A stretch of DNA of 37,854 nt. Origin: Vulcanimicrobiota bacterium (lineage in GTDB: Bacteria > Vulcanimicrobiota > Vulcanimicrobiia > Vulcanimicrobiales > Vulcanimicrobiaceae). Positions 23,649 to 31,881 of the stretch are shown here, piece after piece. Numbering within the stretch: position 1 is the first letter of the stretch; each line of letters opens with the position of its first letter. Made by a program: the position numbers and the translations under genes. The stretch spans positions 1 to 37,854 of the forward strand of contig JASHPI010000220.1 of assembly GCA_030038215.1 (NCBI GenBank). Direction: 5' to 3'. The notes beneath the pieces were generated by a model, which was given only the letters and a program-made list of their open reading frames with translations, did no database searches and was not told where the DNA came from.

Positions 23649-24480
23649 CCTCTACATCTCCTGCGATATGGAGGGCACCGCCGGCGTCAGCTCCTGGAAG
23701 CAAGTCGACCCCGACGATCGCCACGAATACCCAATCTTCCGTCGCCTCATGACGCTCGAGGTCCGCGCCGCGATCGATGGCGCGCGCGAGGGCGGAGCCC
23801 GTCGCGTGCTCGTGAACGACTCGCACTGGTCGATGCGCAACCTGCTCTTTGACGAGCTCCCCGACGATGACGATTTGCGCGTCGTCTCCGGCGCGCCGAA
23901 ACCGTGGAGCATGATGCAGGGGCTCGAGTCGCGCTTCGACGGCGCCTTCTTTACCGGATATCATGCCAAGGCCGGTGATACCGCGACCCTGTCGCACACC
24001 TACAGCGAAGACGTCTACCGCGTCAGCGTCAACAGCACGGTGTGCAGCGAAGCGCTGCTCAACGCTGCGCTGGCCGGCAGTTACGGCGTCCCGGTTCTTC
24101 TGATCACCGGCGATCGCACGATCGTCGACGAGAGCATGCGCGCCATGCCTTGGGCCGTCGGCGTCCCAGTCAAAGACGCAATCGGTTTCTCGGCGATCGA
24201 ATCGCTGACGCCGCATGCGGCACGCGACGCGATTCGCGTCGGCGCGCGCGAGGCGATGGGGCGTATCGGGCAGGCGCGACCGTTTAGCTTCGGCCCCCCG
24301 CCGCTCGAGCTGACGATCGAGACGGCGGGCGTCGAGCACGCCGATTTCATCGAGCTGATGCCCGGCTTCGCTCGGATCGGCGCGCGCGCCGTACGCTTTG
24401 CCGCCGACGCGTATCCGGCGCTCTTCGAAGCCTTCCTCGCCGCCACGCGCATCGCCGCCGCTGCCGACACGCCCGCGTGA
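23641..24480 (+). CDS. M55-family D-aminopeptidase (DppA-like), copy 1
   Basis: This 279-aa protein is a homologue of Bacillus DppA, a zinc D-aminopeptidase that trims D-Ala-containing peptides. The ligand set aligns: Asp9 and Glu11 (SCDMEGTAG), His62 (NDSHWS), His108 (GYHAKAG) and Glu137 (SEALLNAAL), plus the catalytic His119 (LSHTYS). DppA forms a decameric ring in the cytoplasm and serves peptide or cell-wall turnover. Here it follows the TPR gene with an 8-nt overlap and precedes a paralogue. Two peptide-binding lipoproteins are encoded about 6 kb away, but no peptide permease is in the window. Confidence 0.93.
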   Translation: MSSLYISCDMEGTAGVSSWKQVDPDDRHEYPIFRRLMTLEVRAAIDGAREGGARRVLVNDSHWSMRNLLFDELPDDDDLRVVSGAPKPWSMMQGLESRFDGAFFTGYHAKAGDTATLSHTYSEDVYRVSVNSTVCSEALLNAALAGSYGVPVLLITGDRTIVDESMRAMPWAVGVPVKDAIGFSAIESLTPHAARDAIRVGAREAMGRIGQARPFSFGPPPLELTIETAGVEHADFIELMPGFARIGARAVRFAADAYPALFEAFLAATRIAAAADTPA

Positions 24481-24507
24481 ACCCTTCGACAAGCTCAGGA
24501 TGACAGG
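24481..24507. repeat. Copy of a dispersed short repeat filling the gap between the two M55 genes
   Basis: The whole 27-nt gap reads ACCCTTCGACAAGCTCAGGA followed by TGACAGG. From memory, this CTTCGACAAGCTCAGG/TGTCATCCTGAGCTTGTCGAAG element recurs in intergenic DNA of many unrelated high-GC bacteria. It also supplies the AGG upstream of the second gene's GTG. No other copy was seen in this window. Confidence 0.6.
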
Positions 24508-25332
24508 GTGAGGCTCTATATTTCGGCCGACATGGAGGGTGTGGCGGGCATTTGCGGCTGGCAGCAGGTGGACGCCCGAACGCCCCATCCCGACTATGCG
24601 ATCTATCGCCGCTACTACACGCAGGAGGTAGCGAGCGCGATCGAAGGTGCGCGCGCCGGCGGCGTGACCGACGTGCTGGTCAACGACTCGCACGGCCCGA
24701 TGCGCAATCTCCTTCTGAACGAGCTGCCGTCCGGCGTGCGGGTCATCTTCGGCGCGCGCAAGCCGTTCTCGATGGTGCAAGGAGCCGATGCGGAGTTCCG
24801 GGGCGCATTCTTTATCGGCTATCACGGAGCTGCCGGCACCGCTAATGCGGTCCTGTGCCACACCTACACTCCCACGGTCGTCTACGACGTGCGCATTAAC
24901 GGAGTTCGTTGCGGCGAGGCTACGCTCAACGCTGCGCTGCTCGGGCATTATGGTGTCCCGCTCTTGCTCGTCACCGGCGATCGCACGACGGTTACCGGCG
25001 TCCAGGGACAGATGCCCTGGGTGCGCGGGGCCGTGGTCAAAGAATCGATCGGCAATTTCGCCAGCGACTCGATGGTGCCGGCGGCGGCGCAGCGCGCGAT
25101 CCGCCGCGAGGCCGAGACGGCCGTCGCGCAGGCCGCGGCTGCAAAACTCTTTACCTTTGCGCCGCCGATCGTGCTGGAGGTGGACTTTGTCACCGCCGCG
25201 CAGGCCCACCTCGTCGCGACCATTCCGAGTTTCGAACGCACCGGATCGCGCAGCGTGCGCTTTACGCACGACGACTACGCCGAGGTCTTCAAAGCGTTCG
25301 TCGCCACCTGGCGCCTGGGCGGCCAGGCCTAG
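24508..25332 (+). CDS. M55-family D-aminopeptidase (DppA-like), copy 2
   Basis: This 274-aa paralogue of the preceding gene starts at a GTG (24508). The ligands again align: Asp8 and Glu10 (SADMEGVAG), His62 (NDSHGPM), His106 (GYHGAAG), catalytic His118 (LCHTYT) and Glu137 (CGEATLNAAL). Both copies therefore look active. The two differ in the substrate-facing loops, for example HEYPIFRRL against PDYAIYRRYY, suggesting different peptide preferences or a mixed ring. Its stop is 2 bp from the convergent DRE-TIM gene, with no terminator visible. Confidence 0.93.
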   Translation: MRLYISADMEGVAGICGWQQVDARTPHPDYAIYRRYYTQEVASAIEGARAGGVTDVLVNDSHGPMRNLLLNELPSGVRVIFGARKPFSMVQGADAEFRGAFFIGYHGAAGTANAVLCHTYTPTVVYDVRINGVRCGEATLNAALLGHYGVPLLLVTGDRTTVTGVQGQMPWVRGAVVKESIGNFASDSMVPAAAQRAIRREAETAVAQAAAAKLFTFAPPIVLEVDFVTAAQAHLVATIPSFERTGSRSVRFTHDDYAEVFKAFVATWRLGGQA

Positions 25333-25334
25333 TA

Positions 25335-26726
25335 CTACGAAGCTTTGGCGGGCGTTCCCAGCGCGATCGCGATCTCGACGACGTCATCCTCATTGAGCTG
25401 CAGGCCGCGCATCGCAGATTCGTAGGCTTCGATCGTCGCTTCGCCCTTGCTCGAGGCGGCGCGTTCCTCGCGCAGGCGCTTCACCTCGTTGGTTACGCGA
25501 TGCGCCAACTCGGTCGTTGGTTCGACGCCCGCGCGCGCCAGCTGCTCGCGCCGGCGGCGCAGCGTATCATCGACCAGCGCCGCGCCGGTGTGCTTGCCGA
25601 AGACCCAGCTGGTGCGCGCGCCGACCAGATCCGCAGGCACCGCCTCGTACATGCGGTGATCGATCAGCATCGCTTGCGTGTGGATGCCGGATTCGTGGGC
25701 GAAGACGCCGGCGCCGACGATCGGCTCGTGCTGCTGCATCGGAACGCCGCTCATGCGCTCCATGAAGCGCGCCAGCTCGCGCAGCTTGTCGTATTTGAAG
25801 CCGGGCAGGTCGATGCCGTAGAGCACGCGCAGCGCCACGACCAGCTCGTGCAGCTTCACGTTCCCGGCTCGTTCGCCGTAGCCGTTCGCCGTAACCGAAA
25901 TAACCTTGAATCCGCACGAGGCCGCGGCGATCGCGTTGATCGTTCCCAAGCCGTAGTCGTTGTGGAGGTGCGCGACGATCGGCAAACCTGCGGGCATCGC
26001 TTGCACGATGCGCGTACAGTACCAGCGCGTCGCCTCGGGTGTGAGCGTGCCGACGGTATCGGGCCACGCCGGACGCGTGCCGCCGGCTTTCAACCCGGCC
26101 TTAAAGTACTCGATGAAGTAGTCGACGTCGCCGCGGCTCCCATCTTCGGCGCCGAACTCGATCCGTTCTATCCCCGCGGCACGCGCGTGCGCAATGGCAT
26201 CGCATTGCATGTGAATGTTGGCGGCGCGATAGAAGTCGAGCGGAAGGTCAAGCCACTCGCTTTCATCGCGCCCTTCGTAACGCAACAAGGTCTTGCCGAT
26301 TTTGTACTTGAGGTGCAGATCGCTGCCGCTGGTAAAGATGAAGAAGGTTACCTCGCGCGGCTCGATCCCAACGTCGCGCAGCGTCTTGACGGTGATGTCG
26401 ATGTCGCCGCGGTTGCTGCGGCACATCACGACGATCTCGACGTCGCCGAGCTCGCCGCGCCGCTTGGCGTCCATCACCAGCTGCAAAGTGCGCCGGTCAC
26501 CCTCCGACGCGGCGGGGAAGCCGACGCTCATGATGTGCACGCCGATGCTGGCCAGTGCCCGAGCGATCTCGAGCTTTTGCGCCGGCGTGTAGCAGACGCC
26601 CGGCATCTGCTCGCCGTCGCGCAGGGTTTCGTCGTAGATACGGATCTCGCTCGGGTCGGGGAAGCCGACGTCGCGCGTGAACTCCTTCGGATCCCGGATC
26701 AAGCGCCCGATCGGCTCACGAAGCAT
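25335..26726 (-). CDS. DRE-TIM metallolyase, isopropylmalate/homocitrate synthase-like
   Basis: This 463-aa protein condenses an alpha-keto acid with acetyl-CoA by family. The TIM-barrel signature IYDETLRDGEQMPG (31-43) contains the metal-binding Asp and catalytic Arg and Glu. The second metal motif HLHNDYGLG and the family motif NGYGERAGNVKL follow. A lid-like region HESGIHTQAMLIDHRMY and an FGKHTG segment complete the homocitrate/isopropylmalate/citramalate synthase core. The C-terminal leucine-feedback domain of LeuA is absent, and the last 80 residues are helical. The reaction could be homocitrate, citramalate or isopropylmalate synthesis; the sequence alone does not settle it. It follows the NDH-2 gene by 12 nt. 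Confidence 0.85.
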   Translation of the reverse strand: MLREPIGRLIRDPKEFTRDVGFPDPSEIRIYDETLRDGEQMPGVCYTPAQKLEIARALASIGVHIMSVGFPAASEGDRRTLQLVMDAKRRGELGDVEIVVMCRSNRGDIDITVKTLRDVGIEPREVTFFIFTSGSDLHLKYKIGKTLLRYEGRDESEWLDLPLDFYRAANIHMQCDAIAHARAAGIERIEFGAEDGSRGDVDYFIEYFKAGLKAGGTRPAWPDTVGTLTPEATRWYCTRIVQAMPAGLPIVAHLHNDYGLGTINAIAAASCGFKVISVTANGYGERAGNVKLHELVVALRVLYGIDLPGFKYDKLRELARFMERMSGVPMQQHEPIVGAGVFAHESGIHTQAMLIDHRMYEAVPADLVGARTSWVFGKHTGAALVDDTLRRRREQLARAGVEPTTELAHRVTNEVKRLREERAASSKGEATIEAYESAMRGLQLNEDDVVEIAIALGTPAKAS

Positions 26727-26738
26727 GCTTTACGTCTT

Positions 26739-28025
26739 CTACGAGCGTAGCGCTATCTCTTCGCGCTCGCGGTCGCCGTAACGCAGCTCCGCGGTGTCGC
26801 GGGGGAAGAGCAGCTCGAGCGTCCAGTCAAATGCGACGCGCAGCTTGCGATCGAGCCCGGGCAGCCGCAACAGATAGTACGTTCGCCAGATAAACCAGGC
26901 GAGAAAACCGGTGATGACGCGGTCGCCCGGCAGCTGTGCAACGGCCTTGCGCGCGCCGAGCGCGGCCATCATGCCGAGCGCTTCAAATCGAAACGGTTTG
27001 GTCGCCTGGCCGCGCAAGACGGCGACGAGGTTATCAGCGAGGTGCGGCCCTTCGCGAATGGCGTGCTGCGCCGTCATCGGATAGGTGCCGCCTTTCCAGT
27101 ACGGTATCGACGCGCAGTCGCCGAGCGCCCACACGCCGGGAACTCCCGCAACACGCATGTCGCTCTCCGTTACGACTGCGCCGCGGCGCGTCAGCGGCAG
27201 CGTGGTCTTTGCAATCGTCGGCGACGGCTTTACGCCCGCGCTCCAGATGATCGTCTCGCTCTCGATGCGGCGGCCGCTCTGCAGCGTTAACCCGTGCTCG
27301 TCGGCGCCTGTGACGCCGTCGCCGGTCAGCACTTCGACGCCACGCCGCTCCAGAATCCGGCGCGCGTACTCTCCCATTTTCGGCGGGAGACCGAGAAGCA
27401 GCGAAGGAGCGGCTTCGATCAAGATCACCTTGATCTCGTCGCGCCGCAGGCTCGGGTAGAATCGGATGACGCTGCGAAAGAGCTCGACGATCTCGCCCGC
27501 GGTCTCAACGCCGGTGAAGCCGCCGCCGACCACGACGATCGTGAGCAGCCGCCGGCGGCGCGCCTCGTCGTTGATCGTGTCGGCAAGCTCGAGCAGCCAG
27601 ACCAGGTGATTGCGCAGCGCGTCGGCGTCGTCCAGCGTTTTAAGCGCCCATGTGTTCTCGGCGACGCCCGGCAGACCGAAGGTCGACGTTGACGAACCGA
27701 GCGCCAGAACGAGCTGATCGTAATGCAGCTCGACGACCAGACCGGTGAGCACGTGACGATAGGTCACGGTCTGCTGCTCGACGTCGATCTTTTCGACTTC
27801 AGCCAAGATGAAGCGCGTTCGGTGCAACTGTTCGCGGATCGGCGTCACGACGTGACGCACTTCCAGCTCGCCCGACGTGACCTCGGGCAGCATCGGCGTA
27901 AAAAGCACGAAGTTGTCGCGGCTGATCAGAACGATCTCGGCTTCGTTCTCATGCAAGCGCTGCTCGAGCCGGCGGGCGACGGCGACGCCCGCGAATCCCC
28001 CGCCGACGATCACGATGACCGGCAC
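26739..28025 (-). CDS. ndh: Type II NADH:quinone oxidoreductase (NDH-2)
   Basis: This 428-aa flavoprotein transfers electrons from NADH to quinone without proton pumping. The FAD-binding motif VIVGGGFAGVAVARRL is at the N-terminus, and the NADH-binding VVVGGGFTGVETAGEI lies near residue 170. The second FAD contact GVWALGDCASI and the quinone-side AQHAIREGPHLADN motif follow. A C-terminal amphipathic stretch (FLAWFIWRTYYLLRLPGLDRKLRVAFDW) fits peripheral membrane attachment. It is transcribed with the DRE-TIM gene and divergently from the M50 protease, with only 23 nt between starts. Confidence 0.95.
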   Translation of the reverse strand: MPVIVIVGGGFAGVAVARRLEQRLHENEAEIVLISRDNFVLFTPMLPEVTSGELEVRHVVTPIREQLHRTRFILAEVEKIDVEQQTVTYRHVLTGLVVELHYDQLVLALGSSTSTFGLPGVAENTWALKTLDDADALRNHLVWLLELADTINDEARRRRLLTIVVVGGGFTGVETAGEIVELFRSVIRFYPSLRRDEIKVILIEAAPSLLLGLPPKMGEYARRILERRGVEVLTGDGVTGADEHGLTLQSGRRIESETIIWSAGVKPSPTIAKTTLPLTRRGAVVTESDMRVAGVPGVWALGDCASIPYWKGGTYPMTAQHAIREGPHLADNLVAVLRGQATKPFRFEALGMMAALGARKAVAQLPGDRVITGFLAWFIWRTYYLLRLPGLDRKLRVAFDWTLELLFPRDTAELRYGDREREEIALRS

Positions 28026-28048
28026 AGCGCGCGGTTGAAGAAGGCTGC

Positions 28049-28882
28049 GTGGAATACCTCCCTCCGCCCGAGCCCGGCTCCGAGCCCGAGCCCACCAAGA
28101 CGGCGCAGCGGCGGCGCACCGGCGGAATCGGCGCGATCCTCGCGGCGCTCACCGCCTTTTTGGTGAAGTTTAAATTTCTCTTGTTTTTCGGAGCCAAGCT
28201 GGTCGGCCTAAGCTGGACCTTCCTACTCTCGCTGTGGATATACGTCGTCGTCTTCGGCTGGAAGCTTGCCGTGGTCATCATGCTTCTGCTTCTGGCGCAC
28301 GAGCTCGGTCACTACTTTGCCTTCCGCGCCTACGGCTTGCCTGCGCGCTTGCCGGCTTTCGTTCCGCTGCTGGGGGCCTTCACCGCCGGTACGCCGCCCC
28401 AGGACTTGGAACAAGAGGCGTACATCGCACTGGCCGGACCGTTGACCGGTCTGGGGCTCGCGGCGGCATGCTATGCGGTCGGCGATGCGACGCAAGACCG
28501 CTTTTGGTTTGCGTGCGCTGATCTCTCGGCGTTCCTCAATCTCTTCAATATGATTCCGATGCCGCCGTTCGACGGCGGGCGCATCATCGGCGCGCTCTGG
28601 CCTCCGCTGTGGTTCGCCGGCTTCGCGCTTTTCGTCGTCTTCGCAATCTTCTTTCACATTCCGATTCTCTTCGTCGCGATCATCGGTCTGCTCGGCCTGC
28701 CCGCGATGCTGGCAGCCTGGAGAGGGCGCCCCGATCCGCGCGCCGAGCATATGACCTTCGGGGCGCGGCTGCGCGTCAGCATTTGGTATCTGGCGACGGT
28801 GCTCGGCCTCTTCTTCGTTATGTCGCAGGCGCATCTGGTCGCGTCACCGGCTCAAGGCGCGAGCGGCTTCGGCGCCTGGTGA
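28049..28882 (+). CDS. M50-family intramembrane metalloprotease (site-2 protease-like)
   Basis: This 277-aa membrane protein starts at a GTG (28049) just after GAAGAAGG. A Pro/Glu-rich cytoplasmic head (about 25 residues) precedes the membrane part. The zinc site is clear: LLAHELGHYFAF (His84, Glu85, His88) in one helix, and NMIPMPPFDGGRIIG, with the third metal ligand Asp, in a later helix. Family members cleave membrane-bound anti-sigma factors or signal peptides. There is no PDZ domain, so it resembles short SREBP-type S2P or YwhC/SpoIVFB homologues. Its stop overlaps the next gene (GTGA). Confidence 0.92.
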   Translation: MEYLPPPEPGSEPEPTKTAQRRRTGGIGAILAALTAFLVKFKFLLFFGAKLVGLSWTFLLSLWIYVVVFGWKLAVVIMLLLLAHELGHYFAFRAYGLPARLPAFVPLLGAFTAGTPPQDLEQEAYIALAGPLTGLGLAAACYAVGDATQDRFWFACADLSAFLNLFNMIPMPPFDGGRIIGALWPPLWFAGFALFVVFAIFFHIPILFVAIIGLLGLPAMLAAWRGRPDPRAEHMTFGARLRVSIWYLATVLGLFFVMSQAHLVASPAQGASGFGAW

Positions 28883-30300
28883 CGCAGCGAAGGCTGCTCG
28901 CCGCGGCCTGCCTTGCAATCGCGGTCGCGCTGCTGTTCGCGCGTCCGGCGGCGACACCGGGTCCGCCGCTGCGCGACTTCGAGGCCTATTGGAGCGCGGG
29001 CGCAACCTGGTACGCGCGAGCCGATCCATACGAACGCGCGATCTGGAATGCCGAGCGCGAGGTTCCCGGCGTCGATGCGCGGCGCGACGAGCTCTTGCCA
29101 TTCATTGGTCCGCCCGCGACGCTGCTGCTCTGGGGTCTGCTGGGGCACCTTCCCTACGGGGTGGCCGCCGTGCTCTGGTGGAGCATCCTCGCGCTCTCGT
29201 TGCTCGCGCTCGTGCTATTGCTGATCCGCGCCGGCGGCGCATCCATCACACCCTTTTCGTTTCTCGCAACGCTCGCGCTGGCAGTCGCCTTCGGTCCGGT
29301 CACGAGCGATCTCGCGCTCGGACAGATCGCGCTGCCGGCATTGCTCGGCGCCGTCGCGCTCGCGATCTTGGCCGATCGTTCGCTCGCCGCCGCGACGGCG
29401 GGATCGTGCCTCGCCTTCGCACAACCCAACCTCGCGCTTGCGCTCACCTCGCAGCTCGGGCGCAACCGCGCAACGCTCGCGATCGCCGTCGGCGCCGCCG
29501 CGACGTACGTTCTCGGGACGCTCGCCGCCGGTCCGCAGTGGCCGCTCGCCTATGCGCGCGCCGCGTTCGCGCATGCTGCCGCGGAGCGCTTTGTCGCAAT
29601 ACAGCTCACGCCGGTCTCAATCGCTTACGGCTTCGGCGCACCCGCGCGCGGTGCGGAGGTCGTGGCGGCCGTCGCCGCGTTGGCGGCGATTGCGGCTGCG
29701 CTCGCGATCGCCGTCCGCGTGCGCGATCCTTTCGCGCGCCTCGCCGCATTTTCGGTGCTCCTTCCTTTTGCGAGCGGTTTCTTCCACGAACACAACTTAA
29801 CCGTAGCCTACCCCGCCGCGGCCTGGTGCGCGCTGCGCGCGCGGGGCAGCACGCGTGCGATCGCTCTGGCGGGAACCTTGCTGGTCGCGATCGACTGGCT
29901 GGGGTTGGCGCAACGACCAACGGGCATCGTGCAGAGTCTCTTGCTGGCGATCGCCGCGCTCTGCGCTTTCGCCGCCCTCAGCGAACAAAGGGATTCGCGC
30001 ATCAACTTGCCTGCAGCTATGACGTTGGCGGTCCTCTTCGCCGTTTCGGCTTGGCTTGCCGCGCACAATCCCATGCCGGTGTGGCCGGATTCGCTGGGGC
30101 CCTTCCGCGCCGTACCGAATGCAACGGTCGCTGCGGTGTGGATGGCCGAGCAGCACACCGCCGGGTTGTTACACGCCGATCCGCTCTGGGCGCTTCTGCG
30201 GTCGTTCTCGCTGCTAGGCTGCGCCCTGCTGGCCTATGCTATAGCGAGACATTCAGCATATCGTCGAACGGAGTCCACGCTCCCGGATTCCAACCGGTGA
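28879..30300 (+). CDS. Multipass membrane protein, GT87/DUF2029-like
   Basis: The real start is a GTG at 28879 overlapping the M50 stop, giving 473 aa; the 563-aa track ORF starts inside the M50 gene. About ten Ala/Leu-rich membrane helices are present. After the first helix comes a periplasmic loop with PLRDFEAYWSAGATWYARADPYERAIWN. This resembles the DFxxYWxAG...DPY motif of GT87/DUF2029 polyprenol-phosphate-dependent mannosyltransferases, where the Asp is catalytic. A second loop reads FFHEHNLTVAYP. Role: probably transfer of a sugar from a lipid carrier to an envelope glycan. Its last 62 nt overlap the end of the convergent peptide-binding gene. Confidence 0.78.
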   Translation: MTQRRLLAAACLAIAVALLFARPAATPGPPLRDFEAYWSAGATWYARADPYERAIWNAEREVPGVDARRDELLPFIGPPATLLLWGLLGHLPYGVAAVLWWSILALSLLALVLLLIRAGGASITPFSFLATLALAVAFGPVTSDLALGQIALPALLGAVALAILADRSLAAATAGSCLAFAQPNLALALTSQLGRNRATLAIAVGAAATYVLGTLAAGPQWPLAYARAAFAHAAAERFVAIQLTPVSIAYGFGAPARGAEVVAAVAALAAIAAALAIAVRVRDPFARLAAFSVLLPFASGFFHEHNLTVAYPAAAWCALRARGSTRAIALAGTLLVAIDWLGLAQRPTGIVQSLLLAIAALCAFAALSEQRDSRINLPAAMTLAVLFAVSAWLAAHNPMPVWPDSLGPFRAVPNATVAAVWMAEQHTAGLLHADPLWALLRSFSLLGCALLAYAIARHSAYRRTESTLPDSNR

Positions 30301-31855
30301 GACGGTTGTCGTAAGCATTTCCTGCCTTCTCCACATACAGCACGATGGTCGGCACGTTGGCGACGATGATTCGCATCTCTTGATCCAGCAGCTTGCGATG
30401 CGTCTCGGTGTCGTAGGTCATCTTGAACTCTTCCATCAGCCGGTCGAGCTCCGCATTGCAAAATCGCGTCACGTTCTGGCCGTTGGGTGGAATCTGGTTG
30501 CACTCCCAGAGGTTCGAAATCTCGCCGACAGGATCCGTTTGCCACGTAAACGTCGTCATGTCCCATTTGCCGCCGTAAGCGATGCCGTTATCTTGGTAAG
30601 GCGCGAAAAACGTGGCGGGCGCGTACTGACGCGTTCGGATCTCGATGCCGACCGTCTTGAGCTCCGCTCTGATCAGCTCGACCATGTCGTCGGCCGCCGA
30701 CGATCCCGTGAAGTAAGGAAACGACAACGACAGGCGCTGTCCGTTGCGTTGCCGGATGCCGTCGGGGCCGACCGTCCAGCCGGCTTGGTCGAGCAGCGTC
30801 ATCGCCTTCTTCGGATCGTACGGCGTGAGCGGAATGTCCCTCGGCGCGATCGGGACGACCGGCGAGATCGTGCTCTCCTGCACCAGCCCAAATCCGTGCA
30901 GGATCTTATCGACGATAGCCTGGCGGTCGATCGCGTAGCGAATTGCTTGGCGAACGCGAAGGTCGCTGACGAGAGGACGGGTGACGTTGAAGTCCAGGTG
31001 CACGTAGAGCGGCGTGACGATGACGTCGGTCTTCAGCCGACCGATGGCCTGAAGCCGCGGTATGTACGGCGGAGCAGCCTGCGGCCAGAGATCGACGTCG
31101 CCGGTTTGCATCGACGTCACCAGCGTATCGCGCGACGGAATAAACTTGTAGCTGATGTGCTTCAGTTTCGCCAGCCCGCGGAAGTAGTAGGGATTCGCCT
31201 CCAGGTCGACGGCGTCTCCGCGGCGCCAGTCAACGACACGAAAGGCGCCGATGCCGACCGGCTTGGAGTTATATGGAACGTGGTTGATGTTCGGATAGCC
31301 GGCCAACAGATGTTTGGGCAGGACCGACGGGTTTGCGCCCGCGCTGCCGAAAAAGGTGGGCAGGAACGACGCGTACGGATGCTTGAGGTGGTAGACGACG
31401 GTGTATTTGTCCGGCTCGTCGATCTTGGTGATGAGATTCCAGCCGTCGCGGCCGACTTCGTTATTGGCCGGATTGAGCACGACTTGGGTCGAGAAGACGA
31501 CGTCGTCGCCGTTGAAGGGCGCGCCGTCGGACCAGCGTACACCTTTGCGCAGGTGCCAAGTAATCGTCTTGCCGTCGGCGCTGATGCCGCCGTTGGCCTG
31601 GGTCGGCACGACCGTAACCAGCTCGGGATAGGGTTTGTTCTCGGCGTCGTACTTGACCAGGTATGCCTGCGTCATCTCGGAGATGAATCCCAACGGCAGC
31701 TCCGTGAACAGGTGCGGGTTAAGCGAGTCGATGTCTCCGCTTCCGTCGGCGATCGTGAGGTTACTGGTATTGGCCTCCGAACCGCCTTTGGTACACGAAG
31801 CCAAGACGGAAGCTGCGACGGCCATGGCAAGCGCGACCGGCAAAATTCTCAACAT
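30239..31855 (-). CDS. Family-5 peptide-binding lipoprotein, copy 1
   Basis: This 538-aa solute-binding protein is of the OppA/DppA type. The signal peptide ends in a lipobox (VAASVLASC; Cys20). Family motifs include LRKGVRWSDGAPFNGDDVVFS, GAFRVVDWRRGDAVDLEANPYYF, VRQAIRYAIDRQAIVDKI and KKAMTLLDQAGW. It binds oligopeptides or similar compounds for an ABC importer, but no permease or ATPase gene is within the window. The ribosome binding site CAGGAG lies about 10 nt before the ATG, 26 nt after the related upstream gene. Confidence 0.93.
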   Translation of the reverse strand: MLRILPVALAMAVAASVLASCTKGGSEANTSNLTIADGSGDIDSLNPHLFTELPLGFISEMTQAYLVKYDAENKPYPELVTVVPTQANGGISADGKTITWHLRKGVRWSDGAPFNGDDVVFSTQVVLNPANNEVGRDGWNLITKIDEPDKYTVVYHLKHPYASFLPTFFGSAGANPSVLPKHLLAGYPNINHVPYNSKPVGIGAFRVVDWRRGDAVDLEANPYYFRGLAKLKHISYKFIPSRDTLVTSMQTGDVDLWPQAAPPYIPRLQAIGRLKTDVIVTPLYVHLDFNVTRPLVSDLRVRQAIRYAIDRQAIVDKILHGFGLVQESTISPVVPIAPRDIPLTPYDPKKAMTLLDQAGWTVGPDGIRQRNGQRLSLSFPYFTGSSAADDMVELIRAELKTVGIEIRTRQYAPATFFAPYQDNGIAYGGKWDMTTFTWQTDPVGEISNLWECNQIPPNGQNVTRFCNAELDRLMEEFKMTYDTETHRKLLDQEMRIIVANVPTIVLYVEKAGNAYDNRLTGWNPGAWTPFDDMLNVSL

Positions 31856-31881
31856 AGCGCAGCGCTCCTGAGTAGAACGGT

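Noticed and set aside
24909-26750. 613-aa plus-strand ORF
   Set aside because: It is antisense to the DRE-TIM gene and out of frame with the second M55 gene, and its Arg/Ala-rich composition is typical of a GC-rich shadow.
28989-30314. 441-aa plus-strand ORF beside the GT87-like gene
   Set aside because: It is an Arg/Ala-rich alternative frame of the membrane protein gene with no hydrophobic or family pattern.
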